A stretch of DNA of 64,000 nt from Virgibacillus_F sp049310925 (GTDB lineage: Bacteria > Bacillota > Bacilli > Bacillales > Amphibacillaceae). The stretch lies in assembly GCF_049310925.1 (NCBI RefSeq), contig NZ_JBMERP010000004.1:1-64000 (forward strand), written 5' to 3'. How positions within the stretch are numbered: the first letter of the stretch is position 1; the number at the start of each line of letters is the position of its first letter. The notes under the pieces are model-generated. The model worked only from the letters and a program-made list of their open reading frames with translations. It was not told where the DNA came from and made no database searches. Of the stretch, positions 52,287 to 61,859 are shown in pieces. The position numbers and the translations under genes are program-made.

Positions 52287-53567
52287 ATGAAAATTAATCA
52301 CAATATCGCTGCACTAAACACGTACAACCAGCTAACAAACAACCAAGCAGCATCTTCTAACTCTTTAGAAAAGTTGTCTTCAGGTCTACGTATTAATAAG
52401 GCAGCAGATGATGCAGCAGGTCTAGCAATTTCCGAAAAAATGAGAGGGCAAATACGTGGTCTTGAACAAGCAACACGTAATGCACAAGATGGTATCTCAT
52501 TGATTCAAACTGCTGAAGGAGCTTTAAATGAATCACATTCTATTCTTCAACGTATGCGCGAATTGGCGGTACAATCTGCCAACGATACAAATACTACAAG
52601 TGACCGTGAAAAAATACAGTCTGAGGTAGATGAGCTTTCGAAAGAACTAAGTCGTATTGGTGAAACTACTGAATTTAATACTCAAAGCTTGTTGGATGGT
52701 AGTTTTGAGGGAACATTCCAAATTGGAGCTAATCAAGGTCAAAATCTTTCATTAGAAATTGGTGATATGGGTGCTGAAAGTTTAGGTGTTGTCGCAGATG
52801 AGGGTACAACTGATTTAGCGGCGGTAACTGGTACTATAGCTGAAAATACTGCTGGAGATGCAAGCTTTGTTGACGGTGAATATTCAATAAATGCACTTTC
52901 CTCTGTTAGCCAAGAATTAGTTGCAGAAGACGGAAGTGTAGTTGCAACGGCTACTGATGGAGCTACATTTACATTAACTGGAACTGACGACGACACACTT
53001 ACATTGGGTTCTTCAATAACAAATGGTGAAATTACTATTTCAACTGATGATGGTGTCCAAACTGCTTCAGCGACTGTAGAAGCTAGTAATAGCGGGTTAG
53101 ATGCTGGAACTTACACTTATGATGCTACTGCTGATACCTTATTAAGTAGTGATGGTAAAGTAGTTGCAACATCTGCAGATGGTATTACCTTTACAAATGA
53201 TTCTGGAGCTACAGTACTAACTAGTGGTGCAGCCCTTGGAAAAGGTAATACTGTTAAGATAGGTGGAACTGACGTTTCCAGTCAGGAAGCTGCAAATGCT
53301 GCAATCACAACATTTACTAATGCAATAGAAGAAGTGTCTTCACAACGTTCTTCTCTTGGTGCGGTTCAAAACCGTTTAAGCCATACTATTAACAACCTAG
53401 GAACAACAGCAGAGAACTTGACTGCTGCAGAATCACGTATTCGTGACGTTGACATGGCGAAAGAAATGATGGCGTTCACTAAGAACAACATCCTAACTCA
53501 AGCAGCACAAGCAATGTTAGCTCAAGCTAACCAACAACCACAAGGAGTGCTACAACTTCTTAGATAA
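52287..53567 (+). CDS. hag: flagellin
   Basis: The filament protein, 426 residues. The conserved D0/D1 ends are intact: MKINHNIAALNTYNQLTNNQ, SSGLRINKAADDAAGLAISE and AQDGISLIQTAEGALNE at the N-terminus, and AESRIRDVDMAKEMMAFTKN through QAMLAQANQQPQGVLQLLR at the C-terminus. The variable insert (about 150-345) is Ser/Thr/Asp/Gly-rich and has no Lys or Arg for about 130 residues. It contains an internal repeat (DGSVVATATDGATFT and DGKVVATSADGITFT). B. subtilis Hag is about 300 residues, so this one has extra outer domains. It is expressed from the sigma-D promoter and controlled by CsrA. Confidence 0.97.
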   Translation: MKINHNIAALNTYNQLTNNQAASSNSLEKLSSGLRINKAADDAAGLAISEKMRGQIRGLEQATRNAQDGISLIQTAEGALNESHSILQRMRELAVQSANDTNTTSDREKIQSEVDELSKELSRIGETTEFNTQSLLDGSFEGTFQIGANQGQNLSLEIGDMGAESLGVVADEGTTDLAAVTGTIAENTAGDASFVDGEYSINALSSVSQELVAEDGSVVATATDGATFTLTGTDDDTLTLGSSITNGEITISTDDGVQTASATVEASNSGLDAGTYTYDATADTLLSSDGKVVATSADGITFTNDSGATVLTSGAALGKGNTVKIGGTDVSSQEAANAAITTFTNAIEEVSSQRSSLGAVQNRLSHTINNLGTTAENLTAAESRIRDVDMAKEMMAFTKNNILTQAAQAMLAQANQQPQGVLQLLR

Positions 53568-53585
53568 TTCTTGATTTAGTAAGTT

Positions 53586-53617
53586 AAAAGAGAGCAAATC
53601 TTTTGCTCTCTTTTTTT
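53586..53617 (+). terminator. terminator after hag
   Basis: GAGAGCAAA (53590-53598) pairs with TTTGCTCTC (53602-53610) and seven T residues follow. Readthrough could supply the glycosyltransferase gene 34 bp later. Confidence 0.9.
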
Positions 53618-53650
53618 ACCTTATATTAAAGATTGAAAGGAAATTCAATT

Positions 53651-56600
53651 ATGAAGTTGTCTGTTTGTGTAATCACCAGAAATGAGGAAAAAAATATAGC
53701 TACATGCCTAAATAGTGTTAAGTCGATAGCATCGGAATTAATTGTAGTCGATACAGGTTCAACTGATAGGACCGTTTCTATAGCACAACAAATTGGTGCT
53801 AAAACACAACATTTTAAATGGGTAGATGATTTTTCTAAAGCCCGAAATTATGCAATTTCTAAAGCGACAGGTGATTGGATATTGTTTTTAGATGCAGACG
53901 AATATCTTGTACAAGATTCCTTACAACATATTATTCCAGCGATAAAAATGGCCATTAAAAAAAATACGCAAGTTGTTTCATTTTTGCTATCAAACTATGA
54001 AAAAAAAGGAAATCGATTTATTAGTTCTATAATAGCAAATCGAGTTTTTAGAAGAAACTCAAAAATTTCATACTCAGGGGCAATTCATGAAACACTAGTA
54101 TACTCTGGAAAAGGAGTTCCGTTGTCATTAGATGCTACTAAGACAATACAAATCATTCATACTGGATATTCCCAAGAAGATAGGTTAGAAAAAAATAAGG
54201 GCTACAGAAATCTCAAACTTTTATATAAAGAACTTGAGAAAAGTCCAAATAATGGTTTTCTGAATTTTTATATAGCAGAATCACTGTCATCAATTAAAAA
54301 TTATAAAGATGGGCTTAAACATGCATACAAAGCTCTGAATAGTAATGACTTACCAAAGCATACGAGAGGAAAAAATTATAAGAACATCATCAATTTAATG
54401 AGTTTACTAAATTATCCTAAAGATGAAATCGTACAAACATTACAAAGTGCGATCAAGGATCATCCTGATTTCCCAGACCTTTATTATCTCTTAGGGAATA
54501 TTTATAAAAAAGAAAATCGAATGTTCGATGCAATTGAAAATTATGAGCAAGTACTTAAGTATTTAGGAAGTGCCTTTAAAATAGATTCGACTGCTATTAA
54601 TTATTTAAAAATGTTATTTATATCTCTAGCGGATTTATATTTTAAAACTGAACAGATTCAAAAAAGCATAGAAAATCATGTCGAAGTCTTAAAAATTGAC
54701 CGTTATGATAAACATGCTTTAAAAGAGCTCTTACGCATTTTAGACAAACATGAATCACCTAAAGTGATAGTGGAATTTATAAGAAAGATTTATAATTATG
54801 AAGATGTAAAGGATATATTGGTAATCTTGCAAGTATCTCTTCAAATAAATAGTGCCTCATTATCAACTGAATTTTTTGTACTATTAAATGAAGGGCAAAG
54901 GAATCGTTTGCAAAAAGAATCGGCTTATATTCATTTATTAAAAGGAAAGTATAAAGATTGTGCTACACGGTTTAAAGAAATATTCTTCAATACTCATGAA
55001 CATGAAACATCGGTATTTTGCATTGTTGCTGCTGATTTGGCTAACAAAAAGGAAATATTAGAAGAAATACATTACCATGTTAATCCTTCATTAGAAAAAA
55101 TTATTAAGAAAATGCTCGGAAACACAGATGTTGAGATTCTTGAAATAGATTACAATGAAATAATAAATATTATAAAACAATATATTAAGCTTGATCATAT
55201 TGATAAAGTATCTTATTTCTTAGATTTTTTACCGGAATCGAAATGGGTTAATATCGCTAACCTAATGGTTCAATACGAAAAATATGATCCAGCATTAGAA
55301 CTATACAATAAATATCTTGAATTTGAAAATGGCATTTCTTCTCAACAGTTAAGTGAAGTTTTAACAAGAATGGGAGAATGTTTATATAAATTTGGTAACT
55401 ATGAATTATCCGTTCAGTTTTTTGATGATGCTATTAATTTGAACCCTAATGATTATAGAAACTATGAGATGGCTATTATTGCTTTGAAGAAAATCAATAA
55501 TCATGAAAAGTTAGGGGAATTGGCAGCTTGTGCAGGCAGGATTTTCTCTGACTCTAATTTTATTCGTAGCCATATAAAAAATGAAGAGGTTTTACAAGAA
55601 CTTGACAAATTGGTTGAAAATGATAATAAAGAAACAAAAGAAACAAAAGAAACAAAAGAAACAAAAGAAACAAAAGAAACAAAAGAAACAAAAGAAACAA
55701 AAGAAACAAATGAAGTTCTCGATTATAGGTCTGACTTTGAATCTTCAGAGATGAATTATATAAAAGAAAGTTCGAACAATTATAAATCGCTTTTAGAAAA
55801 AGAATTTAAAAATAGATTAGAAAGAATACTGCATGCAAAGAAACAAAATTTAATGTTAAGAAAAGAATGTAATAAGGAAGAAATTCATATTGTTTATGTT
55901 TTGACACATGTAGGTATATGTGGTGGAGTAAAAATAATTTTAGAGCATGCAAACCGCTTGAAAAAGCTCGGATTGGAAGTTTCTATTCTATCTCATTATC
56001 CAATGCCTACATGGTTTCCTGTTGAGGTTAACTATATAGAAGTTCCATTTAATGTTGAACTCGCAACTGGAATTCCGAAATGTGATGTTATTGTTGCTAC
56101 TTATTGGAATCATATTCAAGCCTGCATAGATACGGAGATTGCTCCGGTTATTTATTTTGAACAAGGTGATTTTCACATATTTGATAATGAGAAAGTAAAT
56201 AAAACTACTATGGATTTTATTTATAAACAATTACAACTCCCGGAATTTATATTTACTGTATCCAACCAATGTGCAGAATTAATAAAAGAAATTTATAATC
56301 GAGATGCCTCCGTAATTCACAATGCAATTGATACAACTTTGTTTAATAATGATAAAGAAAGCATTGACGTTTCTAAATCACCAAATATATTAATGGTTGG
56401 AAATCCACAGCTTGCTTTTAAAGGGATAAATGAAATTATCAAATCTTATAAAATAATTAAATCAAAATTGCCACATATGAAGTTATATTTGATTTCTCCA
56501 GTAAAACCAACTAGAGAAATTGAATGTTTACTAGACAAGGTGTTTGTAAATCCTTCTCAACAGCAAATTGCTGATTTGTATAAGGGAGCATCGGTATATG

Positions 56601-57745
56601 TTTCAGCGTCTCATTACGAATCTTTCTCACTTCCAGTTTTGGAGGCTATGGCTTGTGGATGTCCGGTTGTAACAACAAGAAATAAAGGTGTGTTGGAATA
56701 TGCAAAAGATAATAATAATGCATTAATAACAAAAATTGGTGATTACCATGAAATGGCTAAAAAGGTAATGAAAGTTCTTCGAAACGAAGATTTAAAAAAT
56801 AAGTTAATTTCGAATGGATTATTGACAGCGGGAAAATTTGATTGGAAGCATATTACAACTCAGTTATTGAAATTGTACAGAGATATTGCACGTTATGAAG
56901 TGAATAAAACTAAAATAGAATCAGTGGTACAAAAGGTTGGTGGAAATATGCATGGAGTGTATATTGGGGATAATAAGATGTTAATAAAAACAGTTTGGGG
57001 TGGCAAATTAATGTCCTCAAACAAAGATATGAGTTTAATGCCTGACCTTGTTGCTAATGGAGTAATAGAAGGCTCTCTTACCAAATTTTTTATAAATAAT
57101 ATTAAAGAGGGCGATACTGTAATAGATGTTGGGGCTAATATCGGGTACTATACAATATTGGCAGGTTTTAAAGTAGGGAATAGTGGTAAAGTTATTTCAT
57201 TTGAGGCTAATGAAAGTTCGTATTCATTTTTAATGGATAATGTATCAATTAATTATTTAGCAGATAGGGTAACTTTCTTGAATAAAGCTGTTTATAGCCA
57301 AGAACAGGAATTGTCGTTTTTTACAACAGAAAGATTTAGTGGCAATGCTTCTATTCATCAACCTGACCAAGAATATTATGATTATTTTTTAGTAGATAAA
57401 GGTATGGAGGAAAAAAAGGTTCAAGCAGTATCACTGGATACATTTATTGATAAAAAGGAAATTATTGATTTTATAAAAATAGATGTTGAGGGTGGAGAAT
57501 ATCATTGTCTACTTGGAATGCAAAACTTAGTGAAATCTAAAAGAGTTAATACTGTAATTTTTGAACTAAATAAACTACGATCCAGGGAAGATTCGGAGAA
57601 ATTATTTACATTATTAGTAGAGTTTCAAAAGAAATGTGGAGTGAAATTTGGAGTTATTAATAATGAAGGAATAGTACAAGAATATACCTTACAACAAATT
57701 TTTAAACATGATTTTATTCCTTCAGTAGTAATAAGTGTTAAGTAA
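53651..57745 (+). CDS. multidomain GT2-TPR-GT4-FkbM protein, likely flagellin glycosylation
   Basis: A 1364-residue fusion. Residues 1-220 form a GT2 glycosyltransferase (CVITRNEEKN, VVDTGSTDRT, LFLDADEYL). About 220-650 are TPR-like helical repeats, then nine ETK/ETN triplets (661-687). About 740-1075 form a GT4 glycosyltransferase (VLTHVGICGGVKIILEHANR and SASHYESFSLPVLEAMACG). About 1095-1364 form an FkbM-type SAM methyltransferase (VIDVGANIGYY, IDFIKIDVEGGEY). ATG at 53651 has AAAGGAAA before it; an in-frame TTG at 53633 is less likely. Immediate position after hag suggests it builds and O-methylates a flagellin glycan. Cytoplasmic; AT-rich relative to the neighbouring genes. Confidence 0.88.
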   Translation: MKLSVCVITRNEEKNIATCLNSVKSIASELIVVDTGSTDRTVSIAQQIGAKTQHFKWVDDFSKARNYAISKATGDWILFLDADEYLVQDSLQHIIPAIKMAIKKNTQVVSFLLSNYEKKGNRFISSIIANRVFRRNSKISYSGAIHETLVYSGKGVPLSLDATKTIQIIHTGYSQEDRLEKNKGYRNLKLLYKELEKSPNNGFLNFYIAESLSSIKNYKDGLKHAYKALNSNDLPKHTRGKNYKNIINLMSLLNYPKDEIVQTLQSAIKDHPDFPDLYYLLGNIYKKENRMFDAIENYEQVLKYLGSAFKIDSTAINYLKMLFISLADLYFKTEQIQKSIENHVEVLKIDRYDKHALKELLRILDKHESPKVIVEFIRKIYNYEDVKDILVILQVSLQINSASLSTEFFVLLNEGQRNRLQKESAYIHLLKGKYKDCATRFKEIFFNTHEHETSVFCIVAADLANKKEILEEIHYHVNPSLEKIIKKMLGNTDVEILEIDYNEIINIIKQYIKLDHIDKVSYFLDFLPESKWVNIANLMVQYEKYDPALELYNKYLEFENGISSQQLSEVLTRMGECLYKFGNYELSVQFFDDAINLNPNDYRNYEMAIIALKKINNHEKLGELAACAGRIFSDSNFIRSHIKNEEVLQELDKLVENDNKETKETKETKETKETKETKETKETKETNEVLDYRSDFESSEMNYIKESSNNYKSLLEKEFKNRLERILHAKKQNLMLRKECNKEEIHIVYVLTHVGICGGVKIILEHANRLKKLGLEVSILSHYPMPTWFPVEVNYIEVPFNVELATGIPKCDVIVATYWNHIQACIDTEIAPVIYFEQGDFHIFDNEKVNKTTMDFIYKQLQLPEFIFTVSNQCAELIKEIYNRDASVIHNAIDTTLFNNDKESIDVSKSPNILMVGNPQLAFKGINEIIKSYKIIKSKLPHMKLYLISPVKPTREIECLLDKVFVNPSQQQIADLYKGASVYVSASHYESFSLPVLEAMACGCPVVTTRNKGVLEYAKDNNNALITKIGDYHEMAKKVMKVLRNEDLKNKLISNGLLTAGKFDWKHITTQLLKLYRDIARYEVNKTKIESVVQKVGGNMHGVYIGDNKMLIKTVWGGKLMSSNKDMSLMPDLVANGVIEGSLTKFFINNIKEGDTVIDVGANIGYYTILAGFKVGNSGKVISFEANESSYSFLMDNVSINYLADRVTFLNKAVYSQEQELSFFTTERFSGNASIHQPDQEYYDYFLVDKGMEEKKVQAVSLDTFIDKKEIIDFIKIDVEGGEYHCLLGMQNLVKSKRVNTVIFELNKLRSREDSEKLFTLLVEFQKKCGVKFGVINNEGIVQEYTLQQIFKHDFIPSVVISVK
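55631..55711 (+). repeat. in-frame 9-bp tandem repeat (ETK linker)
   Basis: Nine units: eight GAAACAAAA and one GAAACAAAT. Each encodes Glu-Thr-Lys (last Glu-Thr-Asn) in the linker between the TPR and GT4 domains. Gain or loss of units keeps the frame. Confidence 0.95.
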
Positions 57746-58074
57746 AATTGTTAACACAAGCAGACCAATAGATAAGGAATACCTCAATTATTAAGTAATT
57801 CATTCATTTCAGTTTTGAGGTTCTGAAGAAATGAAACTTATGAACTTTAAATCTGCTATAGAATTCACTCAAACTATGAAACCTGAGCAAGGATTGACTA
57901 AATCAAAAGTTTAATGTTGATAAAAAGATTGATTTAGGAAGAGCAGAGAAAGGAGAACAAGCTAACTAAATAGTGGACAATTATCTCCGCCGTAATTTTA
58001 GACAGCCTACGTTCTTCTAGTACCTTAATTTATAGATGAATCAAAGTGTATTATATGAATGGTTACAAGAAACA
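57746..58074. other. intergenic stretch with short decayed ORFs
   Basis: No complete gene is supported. From 57831 a 27-codon frame (MKLMNFKSAIEF...) behind GAGG-like bases runs to a stop, and further short frames follow (DKKIDLGRAEKGEQAN; NYLRRNFRQPTFF). They may be pieces of a broken gene, but I recognise no family. Confidence 0.3.
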
Positions 58075-58104
58075 ACTCTAGGATGAATCATCCTAGAGTC
58101 TTAT
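58075..58104. terminator. terminator between convergent genes
   Basis: ACTCTAGGATG (58075-58085) pairs perfectly with CATCCTAGAGT (58089-58099) around AAT, followed by a T-rich run on the plus strand. It separates the glycosyltransferase unit from the antiporter gene. Confidence 0.75.
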
Positions 58105-58204
58105 TTTACGCGCTTTTCTTCTTAAATTACTGGTTTTGGCTGAACATAAGGCTCTTTAATCTTCATAAATAATTCGAAAATTTCCGGAGGTTTTCTCGTT
58201 TATC

Positions 58205-59716
58205 CTAAAACACAAACCCTGCAACCAAGAACATAACTCCAGCAATACCAGCTGCTACCAACGCATACGGCAACTGCGTATTAATATGCTCCATATGATC
58301 ACTACCTGCACCGATAGAGGACATTAAACTTGTATCTGATATTGGAGATGTATGGTCACCGAATGCTCCTCCTGATAATACTGCTGCTGCGGCCAGTATT
58401 GGATCTCCGCCGGTAGCTGCCATAAGCGATACGGCGATTGGCATCATGATTGCCCACGTACCAAATGATGTTCCCATTGAAAATGAAACAAATGCTGAAA
58501 TCGCGAACACTGCGAATGGGATGATGGCAGATGGGATTACATCGCCAGCCGCTTCTGCGATAAAGATTGCTGCACCGGTTCCCTCGGGTGCTGCTGCTCT
58601 CATAACATCTCCTAGAGTTACAGCTAAGATAATAATAACTCCACCAAGGATTACACTTTTACTTCCTTCAAAAAGTTCATTGGAAAACTCTTTTGCCGTC
58701 ATGAGTTTACTTGCCATGTATTTAATGAAAGCAATGATAATACCTATACTGAAACTGATGATTAACATCATATTTCCGCCAAATGGAAGTGAAGGTAAGT
58801 CAGTAAACCAGTATGGGAATGTGTAGTTCCACAATCCTAAAGCTACTAATACAAGGACAGAGATTCCAAGTGGTAGAATCATGTCAGATACTTTTCCGTT
58901 TTTAAGATTTTCCTGATCTTTTACCGGTTCTTGTGCTTCTCCAGTAGCTGCTTCATCCTCACGAGTTGTTTCCTGTAGTTTTTGTGCTCGTTCTTCTGCT
59001 TTTTTCATTGGTCCAAAGTCTTTGAGTTTTCCAGATGCAAATAGGAATACCATGATCAATATAACGATATTGTAAAAGTTATATGGAATGGTTTGCGCTA
59101 GACCTGCAATTGGATCCTCAACACTCGGGATATTGTCTACCATTAGTGCCCCCATAAATGCTACCCAACCGGAGATAGGTACGATAACGTTAATAGGCGT
59201 AGCGGTTGAGTCCAGGAAAAATGCTAGCTTAGCACGAGAGATTCGCATTTTGTCATAAATAGGACGAAATACAGTACCTGTTGCAAGTGAACTGAAATAG
59301 GCACTAGTGAACAACATACTACCCATTGCTGCAGTTGAAACTTGTGCACCTTCCTTTGACTTCACCTTACTGGCAAGCCACTGACCAAATGCGTAAGCTC
59401 CTCCTGACTTGTTTAGTACGCCAATAAATGCACCTAATAATAATACAATAATGACTAATTCTGCACGTCCGGAATCTTTTACAAGACCCATTCCTCGTAA
59501 TCCTTCTTCAGCGTTAGCTGGGTGTCCAGCAATTGCTCCGAACAAATTTACAATCGAATATAATAGCGAGTGGATAATGCCATTAACGCGTGCATCCACC
59601 ATAATTGTCCCGATTAAAATACCTGCCATAAGTGACGGTACAACTCTTTTTGAAGCGATTGCGAGTGTCAATGCTACGACTGATGGTAGTAATGACCAAA
59701 TTCCAAAGTGATCCAT
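58205..59716 (-). CDS. NhaC-family Na+/H+ antiporter
   Basis: A 503-residue membrane protein with about eleven segments. Features of the NhaC group: LLPSVVALTLAIASKRVVPS, FIGVLNKSGGAYAFGQWLAS, the TATPINVIVPISGW loop, SFSMGTSFGTWAIMMPIA and LSGGAFGDHTSPISDTSLM near the C-terminus. A charged, Glu/Lys-rich cytoplasmic loop lies near residues 235-275. It probably exchanges Na+ for H+ (some members exchange malate/lactate or other organic ions). AAAGGAG precedes the ATG. A two-component system lies directly upstream on the same strand, 146 bp away, and may control it. Confidence 0.88.
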   Translation of the reverse strand: MDHFGIWSLLPSVVALTLAIASKRVVPSLMAGILIGTIMVDARVNGIIHSLLYSIVNLFGAIAGHPANAEEGLRGMGLVKDSGRAELVIIVLLLGAFIGVLNKSGGAYAFGQWLASKVKSKEGAQVSTAAMGSMLFTSAYFSSLATGTVFRPIYDKMRISRAKLAFFLDSTATPINVIVPISGWVAFMGALMVDNIPSVEDPIAGLAQTIPYNFYNIVILIMVFLFASGKLKDFGPMKKAEERAQKLQETTREDEAATGEAQEPVKDQENLKNGKVSDMILPLGISVLVLVALGLWNYTFPYWFTDLPSLPFGGNMMLIISFSIGIIIAFIKYMASKLMTAKEFSNELFEGSKSVILGGVIIILAVTLGDVMRAAAPEGTGAAIFIAEAAGDVIPSAIIPFAVFAISAFVSFSMGTSFGTWAIMMPIAVSLMAATGGDPILAAAAVLSGGAFGDHTSPISDTSLMSSIGAGSDHMEHINTQLPYALVAAGIAGVMFLVAGFVF

Positions 59717-59752
59717 AATAGTGCTCCTTTCTGTGATTAACTATGCTATTAT

Positions 59753-59766
59753 TTAGACTTGTCTAA
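59753..59766. promoter_or_regulatory. palindrome upstream of the antiporter gene
   Basis: TTAGAC and GTCTAA are exact complements separated by TT. The site is 37 bp before the antiporter start, next to a minus-strand TATAAT-like box (59782-59787). It is a candidate operator, perhaps for the adjacent response regulator. Confidence 0.45.
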
Positions 59767-59862
59767 TAACTTATGTAAATCATTATAAGGTAAATAGACC
59801 TAGCATTCCCACAGAAAAAAAAGAAAAAAAGAGTGGCAAGTAATAGTCATTCTAGAAATTTT

Positions 59863-60483
59863 TCAGTTCGTATACCACTTATATAACATTTTTGGTCTTC
59901 CAATTTTCTGGTAGCTGGTAATCTGTTTTACTTCTCCGGTTTCAAGAAGATGCATAACATAGCGGTAAACAGTGGGGTAGGCTAGTCCAACCTCCTTAGC
60001 AATTTCATCAACTGAAGCAGCTGCATTCACTGACTGCATATATCCAGTAACGTGATTAAGTGTTTTTTTACTAATACCTTTTGTTGTAAAAACTTCGCTC
60101 TGGACGTTCTGCGTATCCTGCATGTTAGCTAAGCGGATATGCAGCTGTATACGGGCAATTATATCAGGTGCTTTTACTGGTTTTAACGCAAAGTCAGTCG
60201 CGCCTTGCTCCAAAAACTGATTAGCGATTTCCTGCCGTTCGTCAACTGTTAGGATGATTATCGGAACATGGTGGTTAATCATACGTATTTCTATAAGCGT
60301 ATCGTAGCCATTCATTTCCGGCATATGGTAATCGATTAGTAAAACATCAGGATGTTCAGACTGGAAAATTTCCACGCCTTGCTTTCCGTTTTCTGCGGTA
60401 ATAAAATCCCAGCCTGCATATTTGCATATTTCCCCTAGCATGTAGCGAAGTGATTGATCATCATCAATGATTAGTATTTTCAT
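59863..60483 (-). CDS. response regulator, CitB/DcuR-like
   Basis: A 206-residue DNA-binding response regulator. The receiver (1-120) has the acidic pair DDDQS, the phosphoacceptor Asp in VLLIDYHMPEMNG (about 51), the Thr in IIILTVDE and the Lys in FALKPVKAPD. The C-terminal winged helix (ASVDEIAKEVGLAYPTVYRY then GEVKQITSYQKIGRP) matches the CitB/DcuR output type used for carboxylate-responsive regulation. AGGAG precedes the ATG. It overlaps the kinase gene by 20 bp, so the two are translated together. Target genes probably include the antiporter downstream. Confidence 0.9.
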   Translation of the reverse strand: MKILIIDDDQSLRYMLGEICKYAGWDFITAENGKQGVEIFQSEHPDVLLIDYHMPEMNGYDTLIEIRMINHHVPIIILTVDERQEIANQFLEQGATDFALKPVKAPDIIARIQLHIRLANMQDTQNVQSEVFTTKGISKKTLNHVTGYMQSVNAAASVDEIAKEVGLAYPTVYRYVMHLLETGEVKQITSYQKIGRPKMLYKWYTN

Positions 60484-61816
60484 AGCGAAGTGTCTCCTCA
60501 GGTAATTTTATCCAAAAGGTTGTGCCTTTTCCATGTTCGGTTTCGATATCAAGTGTCGCACCATGGTTTTGTGCTACGGTTTGGACGAATGTTAAACCGA
60601 CGCCAGGATGTGATTTCGTACTAAAACCGGGCTGGTAGATTCTTTTCAATTGCTTGCGGTGGATACCTGTGCCGTTATCTTTAACACCAAGCCAGAGTTC
60701 GTTGTTTACAAGCTTAGTGAGGATGGTAACCTGGCCGGAATCCTTATCTTCAATAGCGTCACCAGCATTGTCGATGAGGTTGACAATTGCTCGAGTAACA
60801 CGAATTTTATTAATATAGAGTTCGATGGGTGGATCGGCTTGCAGGTCAAATACATAAGAAATGGAATTGACTGCGAGTTTGTTGGCACGAACATACTCAA
60901 TTAAGTTTTTCAATGTACACCAGTTTTTCTTTTCCACGTATAAGATTTCAGATACCATGTCACTGGTGGACTGGATTGCAATAGCGATGTTATCGGAGTA
61001 TTCTTCAATATCCTTATTGGCTGTTTTTAAGCGAATCAATGAATTCAACCCATCTATTAATGAGAGTGGTGTTTTCAAATCGTGAACTAGATGCAGCGCT
61101 TCGCGTCCGTTTCGTGAATCGATCATTTCTCCGCGGGCAATGTCAAGGTCACGGCTGATTCTCCACTTTTGCTCGGAAACAGTTAAGTAAACTGCCAGGA
61201 CAATTGCATTAACAACAAAGATACTGCATAGCGTGATGCTGTAAATGGATAGGGTGTATCCATAATCAATTGTCAAAGCAATGGCTTTCACTTCACTTGA
61301 AATTGGACCACCACCGAATCCGTACGCTGATAAAAGTGTAACGGTATCAAGCCATTGAATGCCAAAAAGAATTTGCGCTAATACGAATGACTTCAGCACT
61401 GGACGAAGTCGACCTTTCCCTAAAATATGTAATAGCGTTATGGAAGCGAGTAAAATTAAGGCTGGTCCACCAAAGTGATAGTTAAGCGAGTTATAGCCAT
61501 TAATGATCACATAAACAAATGGGATAATGAGCAATGGGACAATTACTTTTAATATAGGTTTATTGAAACGGTGAGCCAGCTCGTCCCCTAAGAGTAGTGC
61601 ACCCAAATAATGAGGCAGTGCTCGAACTGTATTTAACATAACTAATACAAAGGCAGTAAGCATAAGTGTGTTGCCACTTGGATCATTTCGTAGCTGATCC
61701 ATTAAATGGGCAAGCCCCACTTCTTCTACTCCAAGCCATAATGGCATCGTTATCCCTAAAAGAATCATCCAAAAATGAATCAAAATACGGCTATTGGATT
61801 TTAAATTAGAAAACAT
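60464..61816 (-). CDS. membrane sensor histidine kinase
   Basis: A 450-residue kinase. The N-terminal 220 residues carry about six membrane segments with no obvious extracellular sensor domain, so the signal is likely sensed in the membrane. The H-box is LVHDLKTPLSLIDG with phosphorylated His (about 244); then come the N-box NLIDNAGDAIEDK, G1 DNGTGI, and G2 HPGVGLTFVQTVAQNHG. GGTGAG precedes the ATG. It pairs with the response regulator, which it overlaps. The sensor is unlike PAS/Cache-containing CitA/DcuS kinases although the regulator is CitB-like. Confidence 0.9.
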   Translation of the reverse strand: MFSNLKSNSRILIHFWMILLGITMPLWLGVEEVGLAHLMDQLRNDPSGNTLMLTAFVLVMLNTVRALPHYLGALLLGDELAHRFNKPILKVIVPLLIIPFVYVIINGYNSLNYHFGGPALILLASITLLHILGKGRLRPVLKSFVLAQILFGIQWLDTVTLLSAYGFGGGPISSEVKAIALTIDYGYTLSIYSITLCSIFVVNAIVLAVYLTVSEQKWRISRDLDIARGEMIDSRNGREALHLVHDLKTPLSLIDGLNSLIRLKTANKDIEEYSDNIAIAIQSTSDMVSEILYVEKKNWCTLKNLIEYVRANKLAVNSISYVFDLQADPPIELYINKIRVTRAIVNLIDNAGDAIEDKDSGQVTILTKLVNNELWLGVKDNGTGIHRKQLKRIYQPGFSTKSHPGVGLTFVQTVAQNHGATLDIETEHGKGTTFWIKLPEETLRYENTNH

Positions 61817-61859
61817 ACACTCACCCCAGTTTTTGAAGAGAAAAGATTTTTCGTAAAGT

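Noticed and set aside
53633..53651. TTG at 53633 as the start of the glycosyltransferase fusion.
   Set aside because: It would put the AAAGGAAA ribosome site inside the gene; the GT2 domain naturally begins at the ATG at 53651.
55631..55711. The tandem repeat as an on/off phase-variation switch.
   Set aside because: The unit is 9 bp, a multiple of three, so copy-number change cannot shift the frame.
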